Shown one piece after another: positions 38,933 through 47,442 of a stretch of 64,000 bases of DNA. Made by a program: the position numbers and the translations under genes. Source of the DNA: Methanobacteriota archaeon (GTDB taxonomy: Archaea > Thermoplasmatota > Poseidoniia > Poseidoniales > Thalassarchaeaceae); assembly GCA_004195615.1 (NCBI GenBank), contig PSPW01000004.1, positions 1,737 through 65,736 on the forward strand. Direction: 5' to 3'. The notes under the pieces are model-generated. The model searched no databases. It worked only from the letters and a program-made list of their open reading frames with translations, and had not been told where the DNA came from. Position 1 is the stretch's first letter. Each line of letters starts with the position of its first letter.

Positions 38933-39559
38933 ATGGGCGAGCCAAAATTCTCTAGGGCACGGACACAGACTCCAACACATCCTTGGAAGCAAGCAAGGAT
39001 TGACGAGGAACATGATCTCAAAGAAAGATACGGGCTGAAGAAAGTAGGCGGAATGAGGGAAATCTGGAAGGAGAAATCCGCACTCAGAAGGCACCGAAAT
39101 CAAGCGATGAAGCTTATCGGCAGGGTTGACTCTTCAGAGGGACACTATGCAAAGGAGAGGGAGCAATTGGTGGGGTCTCTTTCAAGGAAGGGGCTCCTTC
39201 AGACAGGTGCGGACATAGGCGACGTGCTTGAGATAAATGTTGAGCACATGCTTTCCAGAAGACTGCAATCTTTTGTCTACTACAAGGGACTAGCACCTTC
39301 TATGAGGGCAGCGAGGAACCTAATCGTTCACGGCCACATTTGTATTGGCGAACAACGGATGACTGTCCCTGGATATCATGTCCTAAAGGAAGAGGAGGAT
39401 TCCCTGCAATACAGTTCAAACTCTCCCTTTGAAGATTCTGAACACCCGTTTAGGAAAGACTTGGAGACAATGAGATATCAAGATGAAGATGAGGAGGTCG
39501 CAGAAGCCGATGAGTCGGCAGATGAATCAGAATCCTCGACTGGCGAGGAGGCGAAGTAA
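38933..39559 (+). CDS. rps4: Ribosomal protein uS4
   Basis: W..R...E..L...YGLKK...NVEHMLSRRLQSFVYYKGLAPSMRAARNLIVHGHICIGEQRMTVPGYHV. Confidence 0.93.
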   Translation: MGEPKFSRARTQTPTHPWKQARIDEEHDLKERYGLKKVGGMREIWKEKSALRRHRNQAMKLIGRVDSSEGHYAKEREQLVGSLSRKGLLQTGADIGDVLEINVEHMLSRRLQSFVYYKGLAPSMRAARNLIVHGHICIGEQRMTVPGYHVLKEEEDSLQYSSNSPFEDSEHPFRKDLETMRYQDEDEEVAEADESADESESSTGEEAK

Positions 39560-39939
39560 TGGGACACAAAGCGATTCTGCACATTTACAGCACGTTCAAC
39601 AATGTGCTGATTACGGCTACTGATCTAACTGGCGCCGAGACAGTGTGCAAGGTTTCTGGAGGGATGGTTACCAAGGGCGGTAGTGACTCAGGAGGCCAGT
39701 TTGCTGCGACTAGAGCTGCAGAGAAGATTGCTGAGATGCTGTCTGAGAAAGATTTTGACCAAGTCATCGTGAAGTACAGGGGTGCTGGGGGGAATGGGTC
39801 GAGCAGTGCTCCTGGTGCTACGGCTGCTATTAGAGCATTAACTCGTGCAGGAGTCAGAATAACAAGGATCGAGGATGTAACTCCCATGCCGACTGATGGC
39901 ACCAAGAGCAAGGGTGGACGAAGGGGCAGAAGAGTTTGA
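39559..39939 (+). CDS. rps11: Ribosomal protein uS11
   Basis: AILHIYSTFNNVLITATDLTGAET...GGSDSGGQFAATRAAEKIAE...ITRIEDVTPMPTDGTKSKGGRRGRRV. Confidence 0.95.
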   Translation: MGHKAILHIYSTFNNVLITATDLTGAETVCKVSGGMVTKGGSDSGGQFAATRAAEKIAEMLSEKDFDQVIVKYRGAGGNGSSSAPGATAAIRALTRAGVRITRIEDVTPMPTDGTKSKGGRRGRRV

Positions 39940-39953
39940 ATTGAGGTGAAAAA

Positions 39954-40841
39954 ATGGTTAAAATCAAGATAATTAAAGAGACAGAAGACAAGATACAGAT
40001 ACTTCTCTCGAAAACCGACAGGAGTTTAGCCAATGCACTAAGGAGATCTCTGATTTCTGATACGCCCAAGATGGCAATTGACAGCGTCAGATTCCAACTT
40101 GGGACAAAGGAGCAAGATGAGGAGAGATGGGAGACTACCGGACCTCTTCCAGACGAAATGGTGGCCCATAGGCTTGCCATGATTCCAATTCCCACAGTGC
40201 ATGACAAGTTCCACTTCCAAGATGAGTGTCCTAATTGCAAAGACTTGGTGGAAGCAGACAGAGGGTGCTTGGAATGCCAGATGATTTACACCTGTGTGGT
40301 ATTTGGTTCTGAAGAAGGTCGATGGGTGACCGCTGGAGACATGAAGTATCTCGGAGAAGAGTCTCTGGAGATTCCAGATGAGTACAAGAGCATCCCAATT
40401 ACCAAACTCCTCAAGGGACAGATGATTGAATTCTACGCTACTGCGATTATGGGGCGTGGTCGAGATCATACCAAGTGGTCGCCGGTCTGTGGTGTCTCCT
40501 TCCATCCGAGAAGGATTGGGGTCCTGAATAACAAGAAGAAGGCGAAGATCCTATGGGACATGGATTTAGAAATCACGGCTAAGGACTTCGACAAGGCCGG
40601 GAAGTTGAAAGATATCGATAAGGTTGCAATCTTATCCGACGATTTGAATCATGTTGGAGATGGGACTGAGGCTATGAGAGATTTCGGTGAAGCAGTGACA
40701 TTGGAAGAAGTCTCGGGAGAGTTCATCCTGGAATTCGAAACCGATGGATCAATGGATCCGAAAACTGCTTTCCTAAAGGCGTTAGAAGAGCTTGCAGGAA
40801 GGTTTGGTTCTCTAGAACAGGATCTTTCAGCCGCGCTATGA
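39954..40841 (+). CDS. rpoD: DNA-directed RNA polymerase subunit D
   Basis: RSLANALRRSLISDTPKMAIDSV...MVAHRLAMIPIPT; directly downstream of uS11. Confidence 0.95.
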   Translation: MVKIKIIKETEDKIQILLSKTDRSLANALRRSLISDTPKMAIDSVRFQLGTKEQDEERWETTGPLPDEMVAHRLAMIPIPTVHDKFHFQDECPNCKDLVEADRGCLECQMIYTCVVFGSEEGRWVTAGDMKYLGEESLEIPDEYKSIPITKLLKGQMIEFYATAIMGRGRDHTKWSPVCGVSFHPRRIGVLNNKKKAKILWDMDLEITAKDFDKAGKLKDIDKVAILSDDLNHVGDGTEAMRDFGEAVTLEEVSGEFILEFETDGSMDPKTAFLKALEELAGRFGSLEQDLSAAL

Positions 40842-40880
40842 ATTCCAACAATTCATTACCTCTTCACTGGATGAGCGACT

Positions 40881-41858
40881 ATGACTACTGCACTGGGTAG
40901 AGGACAATGCGGCGGCCATATTACGCTATTTTTCACTATTGAGGATGCCCTCGATGACCCTGTTGCACAGGGCAGCAGAGGTGCCGGGCTTTGCTTGATG
41001 GATGGGGTAGAAGCGATAGCCAAAGGAGAAGACGGCAAAGGTGGATTAACAGTCAGATTTCAAGATGGGGACTATGCCCCATCAATGTATGACGCTGTTC
41101 TAGAAGAGTTGGTAAAGGAAATTCCTGAAATAAGGTCCTTCGATTGGGAGTTAAACATCAGGATGTCTTTGCCCGCATCACAAGGATTTGGTATGTCTGC
41201 TTCGGGTGCAATTGCATCTGCAATGTCCATTCAGAGAGCAATTGGGATACCAAACGAAGAGTGTCTTCGACGGTCTTTCTTGATTGCCCACATTGTTGAG
41301 AGGAGGAGGTCTAGTGGACTTGGAGACACAACGGCTCTTTCTTCTGGAGGTGTTGAAAGGAGAATCTTGGCGGGATCACCATTTTCTGGTAGTTTTCTCG
41401 ATCAGGGGCCAGGGATATCAGAAGGGTGGGCAGCTGAAATTCCGCTTCTTCTGACTTGGAGAGAGAGAACTGGAAAACATACTTCGAACTATATCGATAA
41501 CGCTGACTGGAAACTGAAAATTAGCGATGCAGGAGCATCCGCAATGGAAATTATTGAGGACGGTCAGTGGAATTCGAACAGATGGCCCGAACTTATCGAA
41601 AGGTCACTGATTTTTGCCTCTGAAAGTGGATTAGAGGATGATGCATCGAGATCTGAGATAATTGACTCGACAAATAGGGCGATTATCGAGTCTGGTTTCT
41701 CTGGGAGGCTTACAGCACTACTTTGCATGTTGGGGGAGAGTGTTGTGATAGTCCCAAATGACTCCTTAGACAAAGGTGAATGGGTTGGAGATCTTTCTTC
41801 GGCTCTCGAGAGTAATGGCTTTTCTACTTTCTCAAGTAGAATCGGTTCTCTGAGATAG
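40881..41858 (+). CDS. Pantoate kinase-like GHMP kinase
   Basis: CGGHITLFFTIEDALDDPVAQGSRGAGLCLMDGVEA; LPASQGFGMSASGAIASAMSI GHMP motif. Confidence 0.8.
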   Translation: MTTALGRGQCGGHITLFFTIEDALDDPVAQGSRGAGLCLMDGVEAIAKGEDGKGGLTVRFQDGDYAPSMYDAVLEELVKEIPEIRSFDWELNIRMSLPASQGFGMSASGAIASAMSIQRAIGIPNEECLRRSFLIAHIVERRRSSGLGDTTALSSGGVERRILAGSPFSGSFLDQGPGISEGWAAEIPLLLTWRERTGKHTSNYIDNADWKLKISDAGASAMEIIEDGQWNSNRWPELIERSLIFASESGLEDDASRSEIIDSTNRAIIESGFSGRLTALLCMLGESVVIVPNDSLDKGEWVGDLSSALESNGFSTFSSRIGSLR

Positions 41859-41863
41859 TCATC

Positions 41864-42943
41864 TCAGGACTTCGAATTCTGGTGGAATTCCTCAAGCAGT
41901 TTCAAGTCCAGAGGACTGGAATCTAGCTTTATTGCCCCTCTCAGCCTTAGTCCATCGCAGAATCCATGCCGGTAAACAATGGCCCCCTGTCCGTATTCTG
42001 CAACATACCTGTCTACCTGCTTCTGAGTTTTCTTCTTTGGGAACTTTAAATCTGCACCAAAGAAGTGCTTTGCATCGATCCAAGCACATGGAACCCCATT
42101 GATTCTGACATCATCGAGGAGAAGGAGGTCTGGAGTAATTATAGCCCTGCCTTCTTCCCTCTTCTGCTCTTTCAGAAGATCTTCCTGTCGTCGGAATCTG
42201 ACTCCTAATGAGTTGAAATAGTTACACAGAATTTCCTCAAAGACCTCGGCCGCGGTCTGTGTCTCCGTTTGGTTTACCGAACTTACCCTGTCTACTGACT
42301 CGGCGAGTTCAAACTGTTCCATGTCTCTTTTGTTTAATTTCGAGGGGTTCTTGTTTAGTGTATCCTTGATCCGAGTCTTTGTCCATCCACGGCCTGTCAG
42401 TATAGCCCTGAAAGTATTGACTGGTGGTGCATCAAACCTCTTCGAAAGAGCAATGACGCTTTCTCCAGAGTCGTACCTCCTGCTGAGTTCATTGGACCTA
42501 CGCATCAATTTTGAGTGCGAATATACGCTCTTTTCCTGATTTAGTGCTGCCCTCAGTGAAAGAGCCTGCTCCAGAGTGATTGACATGCCGTCGAGCTTTA
42601 CTGCAATTTCCTGGACTCTTTTCTCGGGAAGGAATCCGAATTCTCCGGGGACGCAGGCTATCTTCCCCGCCTTACTCTGGACGTTCTTGGTGACTGCTTT
42701 TGTTTTCCATTTGATTTCGACTTTCTCCGGAGGTGGATTGATTTCTTTTGGTATCCCCATTGGTCTGGGATTTACTGTGAACCTCGCTAGGGCCCTTTCA
42801 ATCTCCTCTGATTTGGCGCCCGTGCCGTTCCCCTTTGGAGGATTGTTTTCCGTCCTTGGACGTCGGCTGCGCCTCCGACGCCCTCGGCGTCGCTTGACAC
42901 TCTCGTCTTCACTCAATGGCAATGCCAGATATCGAAGACCCAT
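41864..42943 (-). CDS. CDIN1/C15orf41-like TPD-domain nuclease
   Basis: FRRQEDLLKEQKREEGRAIITPDLLLLDDVRINGVPCAWIDAKHFFGADLKFPKKKTQKQVDRYVAEYGQGAIVYRHGF: TPD followed by IDAK, PD-(D/E)xK-like. Confidence 0.7.
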   Translation of the reverse strand: MGLRYLALPLSEDESVKRRRGRRRRSRRPRTENNPPKGNGTGAKSEEIERALARFTVNPRPMGIPKEINPPPEKVEIKWKTKAVTKNVQSKAGKIACVPGEFGFLPEKRVQEIAVKLDGMSITLEQALSLRAALNQEKSVYSHSKLMRRSNELSRRYDSGESVIALSKRFDAPPVNTFRAILTGRGWTKTRIKDTLNKNPSKLNKRDMEQFELAESVDRVSSVNQTETQTAAEVFEEILCNYFNSLGVRFRRQEDLLKEQKREEGRAIITPDLLLLDDVRINGVPCAWIDAKHFFGADLKFPKKKTQKQVDRYVAEYGQGAIVYRHGFCDGLRLRGAIKLDSSPLDLKLLEEFHQNSKS

Positions 42944-42962
42944 GAACCCACCGTGTCAAAGA

Positions 42963-43307
42963 CTACTTCCGCATACGGGCGTAGAAGTCGTAGAAGTAAT
43001 CACGGATTGGCCATGGAACCAACATCATCGCTGATGCCAATGGCCATGGAAAACTAAGTCTCCAACATACCCTCCAGATGGCCGCACTCTTCGAATAGCA
43101 GTCTCCTCGTTTAGAAATGAGGAAAATCGAGTCGAGGTCTTCGAGCCTCTTTGGAATCGTCCTCATTATTTCCAGACCCTCGGAACTATTCTGTCCAACC
43201 AACTTTATCCTTGATTCTGGATCCCTCCTCCGGATGAATTCAGCCCATCGGGAGCATTTGTTGCATTGATCATCGAAAAGGATGACATTTGGATTTCTAG
43301 AAGACAT
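42963..43307 (-). CDS. DCC-family thiol-disulfide oxidoreductase (DUF393)
   Basis: NVILFDDQCNKCSRWAEFIRRRDPESRIKLV. Confidence 0.8.
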   Translation of the reverse strand: MSSRNPNVILFDDQCNKCSRWAEFIRRRDPESRIKLVGQNSSEGLEIMRTIPKRLEDLDSIFLISKRGDCYSKSAAIWRVCWRLSFPWPLASAMMLVPWPIRDYFYDFYARMRK

Positions 43308-43314
43308 TCTTCAC

Positions 43315-46170
43315 CTAGACAAAAGCTATTCCCGGTTCTAGAGGGAATGAGATTCTGGCCTTACCTCCAACGTCTTCGGCTTCCCCTACTGAGAATACCT
43401 CGACTGAGTCGACCTCTAGAGCAGAAGCAATGAAATCAGAGTTCTCCTTGATTACTTCAACCTCGTTAATTCCCTCGGAAATTAGAGTCCTCTCCCCCTC
43501 TAACCAAGTGTGGATTTTCCCCCTCGTCTTCTTTCCCCCCACGGTGATAGCGTTCCATGTCTGGAATACTTCTCCTCTTGTGGATTCGTCCTTGAAAGCC
43601 GCCAGAGACTTAACGTGAGACTGGCCCTTTTCTTTGAAGTCAAATCCGGCTTTGTGAAGACTGATTGCCTCTGAGGCTAAGTCAGATTTCCATTCTGGTG
43701 AGGTTTGTATCACGACTCTCGTGATTTCATTGTTTGAGTGCCTCTCGGCAAGGGCTCTGAGATTTCTACCGCTCGAGATTATTTCTTTGATGTAGCTCTC
43801 GAGTGCCAAAACTCGAATGTCATTAGAATCATGCTGAAGAATGGGGATCACAAACTTCGCTAGGAGATCTTCTCGACCTAATTTCTTCCAGAATTCTTCA
43901 GCAATGTGAGGTGTTGCAGGAGCGAGCATGGGAATCCATCCCTGCAAGAAACTCATAGCAGTGATTCGATCACAACCCCCCCTTCGCAAATACCAGTTCC
44001 AATCCGATAACATCTCAAAGTGGCTTACCATCACCCCCTCTCGAAGGCTGACATTCGACATAACTTCAATCCACTTCTTCTGACTGGCTCTCAGTCGAGA
44101 CATTAGCCAATCATCAATCTTGGAAGGTGAGTCTGAGAATTCTAATGCGGTATCAACTCCATCAATTAGAGAAAACATCTGACGGTGGTTTGCTTCAAGA
44201 GCGCTGTCGGACCAATCCATCCCTGCCTCTGGGTTTGCTCCGAACAGAATGAATAATCTGACAGTGTCGGCTCCGAATCTAGATATCATCTCCTCTGGAC
44301 TAACTGTGTTCCCCAATGACTTACTCATCTTTGCTAATCGACTAGAGAGTGGTTTTCCACAGGATGGGCAATCCAAATCGAAGTTGTCGACATGATACTC
44401 GGAATTGCAATCGACGCAATATGGTGCTGGTGCGTTCAGCATACCTTGACAGACAAGTCTACCGAATGGCTCACCAACTTCATTCATCCCGGAATCTCTG
44501 GTGAACTTTGTAAAAAATCGAGCATAGAGGAGGTGCATTACCGCATGCTCAATTCCTCCGATGTACAAATCTACTCCGTCCTTCATCCAATAATCTACTG
44601 CTGGACGGCCGAACGGAGTTGATTCATTGTTCGCATCGCAAAACCGCATGAAGTACCAGGAAGAGTCGTAGAACGTATCCATTGTATCGGTCTCTCTCTT
44701 TGCTTCTCCTCCACAAGAAGGACAGTTTGTCTGAACAAAGGAATTGTGAGATTCTAGAGGATTCCCACTTTGATCCTCAGTGAAGACAACGTCAAGTGGG
44801 AGTTCCACTGGTAGGTTTTCTCGGGGAACCGGGACAATTCCACAGGATTCACAATGAATCATAGGGATTGGAGTTCCCCAGAACCTCTGTCTGCTTAGTA
44901 GCCAGTCCTTCAGGCGATACTCCACAGTTCCATGGCCGGATTTTTTCTTCTTGAGAGTAGCAATAACCGAATTCTTTGCTTCGTCTCCAGATAGTCCGTC
45001 AAATCCTTCTACTGAGGAATTTACCATTGGCCCATATCCCTCGAAGGCCTGTTTGAGTGGTGAAGAAATATCTGAGTCTCCTTTTTCGATAAGGACTTGT
45101 CTAATCTCGAGATTGTATGCTTTGGCAAAATCGAAGTCTCGCTGATCATGCCCTGGGACTGCCATAACCGCGCCGGTTCCATAAGACGACACTACAAAGT
45201 TTCCAGAATATATCGGAATCTCCTCATCATTCATTGGATTGATTGCATGTTTACCTAAGAAAACCCCCTTCTTTTCCTTGAGCATGTTTATCCTCTCGAA
45301 TTCGGACATTCGTGCGCACTCGTTCCTGAGGTTCCTCCATCCTTCTTCCCACTTGGTACCCAAGCACAACTCCTCACAAAGTGGATGCTCGGGAGACAGT
45401 GTGACGAAGGTGACTCCGAAGATTGTGTCGGGTCTTGTCGTGAACGCGCCGATCACCGAATCGGAACCGACTACCGGGAAGTCAATATGGACTCCGTGTG
45501 AACGTCCGATCCAGTTTCTCTGCATCGTCTTTACATTCTCAGGGAAGGAGATGTTGTCGAGTTCATCCAGTAACTCATCGGAGTACTCAGTCATTCTGAC
45601 GAACCATTGGGCCATATCCCTCTGAACTACTTCCAATCCACACCTCCAGCATCTATTGTTCTTAACCTGCTCATTTGCTAGAACTGTATCACAATCCACA
45701 CACCAATTTACCGGAGCCATCCGTCTTTCGACTAGTCCCTTCTCATTGAGGGAGAGGAACATCTCCTGATTCCAACGGTAGTAATCCACATCGGATGTTG
45801 CTAAGAATCGTCGCCAATCGTATGAGTAGCCCATCCTTTCCTGATCGGAACGGATGCTTGAGATATTACTGTGAGTGACTTCATGGGGGTGTCCCCCCTC
45901 CTTCTTGGCAGCATTCTCCGCAGGCATTCCAAAAGAGTCGTACCCCATTGGATAGAGGACGTTCTTCCCCATTAGTCTCTGAAAGCGAGCCATTGCGTCC
46001 CCGATTGAGTAGTTTCTGACGTGACCCATGTGCATGTGACCAGAGGGATACGGGAACATCTCCAGACAGTAGAACTTGGGTTTTGACTCATCGATTTCGG
46101 CCTCGAAAACCCCGGCATCGGACCATTCCTTCTGCCAACGCGATTCTATCTCTTGGGCGTCGTATGCCAT
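43315..46170 (-). CDS. leuS: Leucyl-tRNA synthetase (bacterial-type)
   Basis: FYCLEMFPYPSGHMHMGHVRNYSIGDAMARFQR...LAKMSKSLGNTVSPEEMI (KMSKS). Confidence 0.95.
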   Translation of the reverse strand: MAYDAQEIESRWQKEWSDAGVFEAEIDESKPKFYCLEMFPYPSGHMHMGHVRNYSIGDAMARFQRLMGKNVLYPMGYDSFGMPAENAAKKEGGHPHEVTHSNISSIRSDQERMGYSYDWRRFLATSDVDYYRWNQEMFLSLNEKGLVERRMAPVNWCVDCDTVLANEQVKNNRCWRCGLEVVQRDMAQWFVRMTEYSDELLDELDNISFPENVKTMQRNWIGRSHGVHIDFPVVGSDSVIGAFTTRPDTIFGVTFVTLSPEHPLCEELCLGTKWEEGWRNLRNECARMSEFERINMLKEKKGVFLGKHAINPMNDEEIPIYSGNFVVSSYGTGAVMAVPGHDQRDFDFAKAYNLEIRQVLIEKGDSDISSPLKQAFEGYGPMVNSSVEGFDGLSGDEAKNSVIATLKKKKSGHGTVEYRLKDWLLSRQRFWGTPIPMIHCESCGIVPVPRENLPVELPLDVVFTEDQSGNPLESHNSFVQTNCPSCGGEAKRETDTMDTFYDSSWYFMRFCDANNESTPFGRPAVDYWMKDGVDLYIGGIEHAVMHLLYARFFTKFTRDSGMNEVGEPFGRLVCQGMLNAPAPYCVDCNSEYHVDNFDLDCPSCGKPLSSRLAKMSKSLGNTVSPEEMISRFGADTVRLFILFGANPEAGMDWSDSALEANHRQMFSLIDGVDTALEFSDSPSKIDDWLMSRLRASQKKWIEVMSNVSLREGVMVSHFEMLSDWNWYLRRGGCDRITAMSFLQGWIPMLAPATPHIAEEFWKKLGREDLLAKFVIPILQHDSNDIRVLALESYIKEIISSGRNLRALAERHSNNEITRVVIQTSPEWKSDLASEAISLHKAGFDFKEKGQSHVKSLAAFKDESTRGEVFQTWNAITVGGKKTRGKIHTWLEGERTLISEGINEVEVIKENSDFIASALEVDSVEVFSVGEAEDVGGKARISFPLEPGIAFV

Positions 46171-46243
46171 TTACTCAATCTTGCCGTTGAGTATGGCTTG
46201 TATATGCATTACGACTTTGTTAGATGTCGGTCTCGGAGAAGAT

Positions 46244-46951
46244 ATGCTGTCAGACGGGGAGTTTCATTCGGCAATCTGGGAAGACGGAATTGAAGTCTGG
46301 GTCACTCAGATGGGTTCACTCATGAATATGAATACAGCCTTCGTTGACAGGGCGAATGGAGTTGTTGCAATCATTGATCCATACGATGCAAAAAGATGGA
46401 TTGCAAAACTAGAGGAAGAGGGTTTGGAGCCTACTCACCTACTATACACGCACACGCATAGAGATCACGCTGCTGGATTCCCGGGTATGGTCAAGAGGTT
46501 TTCAGACCTAGAAGTATGGGGTCATGAGGATGCGAGAGTACCTAACCTGTTGGGACATATAGTATTCAGAAATGTAGACTTCACGGATACTTGGAAATGC
46601 GCCCCCGGAGAGACTGTTGATTGGTCAGCTGGTTCAATTAGTCTTTCAGTGACTCATTCTCCGGGACATGCTCCCGGGCATGTTACCTTCCATGGCCATG
46701 GAGTCTACCATGCCGGTGATCTTCTATTCGTAAGAAGTGCCGGAAGGGTTGATCTCCCGGGAGGTGATCCTCGAGCCCAACAGAGGAGTCTAATTAGGGC
46801 AAAAGAGATCCTCATGGGTCTTCCTCCGGATTGGAGGCTCGTCCCCGGACATAGGTATGATGACTTCAAAGGAGATATTCCCGACTGGATAAGTCTAGGT
46901 GATGCATTGAAGCACAACTACTTCCTTTCAAATATCACAATGATCGACTAA
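46244..46951 (+). CDS. MBL-fold metallohydrolase (glyoxalase II-like)
   Basis: THLLYTHTHRDHAAGFPG...VTHSPGHAPGHVTFHGHGVYHAGDLLF; ORF open from 46076. Confidence 0.85.
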   Translation: MLSDGEFHSAIWEDGIEVWVTQMGSLMNMNTAFVDRANGVVAIIDPYDAKRWIAKLEEEGLEPTHLLYTHTHRDHAAGFPGMVKRFSDLEVWGHEDARVPNLLGHIVFRNVDFTDTWKCAPGETVDWSAGSISLSVTHSPGHAPGHVTFHGHGVYHAGDLLFVRSAGRVDLPGGDPRAQQRSLIRAKEILMGLPPDWRLVPGHRYDDFKGDIPDWISLGDALKHNYFLSNITMID

Positions 46952-46952
46952 T

Positions 46953-47438
46953 CTACCTTCTCAGGAGTCGTCTAACCAGACTGCTTTCTTCATAGAGCGA
47001 AGGTGTTTCTTCCTCTCTGACCTTCTTCAGTGCATTAATTGGAACCCAATCATCTGGCACCAGCCTCCATGGAGTTACTCTTGCCATTATTCCTAGCAAA
47101 ACCTGACTGCCGGGGATCATGAAAACTCTGAGAGGAGGCACGACCAAGCTCAATGCAGCTAAGTCGTCTCTGGCTTGAATCCTCTCATTCCTGCTCACCC
47201 GTCGTCCGATGAGGATGCTGGAGAGTGTTGCTGAGGTCCGCTTGAAGTGCTCAGAACCGATTTTCGAGGTGTCCCAAGCCTTCTCCACAGACTCACCCCA
47301 CTTGCTAGGCTCCTTTGCTATCTCCTTGATCTCATTCTGTGATTTATCGGGAAGGGACCGATAAGCTGTAGCCGTTCCAGTTGCTACCCATGGTAGCCAT
47401 CTTGCCAAAAATCCTGCGAAGTTTCTAATTCTGCCCAT
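46953..47438 (-). CDS. Hypothetical protein, possible LETM1-like segment
   Basis: VVPPLRVFMIPGSQVLLGIMARVTPWRLVPDDWVP vaguely resembles the LETM1 core. Confidence 0.45.
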   Translation of the reverse strand: MGRIRNFAGFLARWLPWVATGTATAYRSLPDKSQNEIKEIAKEPSKWGESVEKAWDTSKIGSEHFKRTSATLSSILIGRRVSRNERIQARDDLAALSLVVPPLRVFMIPGSQVLLGIMARVTPWRLVPDDWVPINALKKVREEETPSLYEESSLVRRLLRR

Positions 47439-47442
47439 GGAA

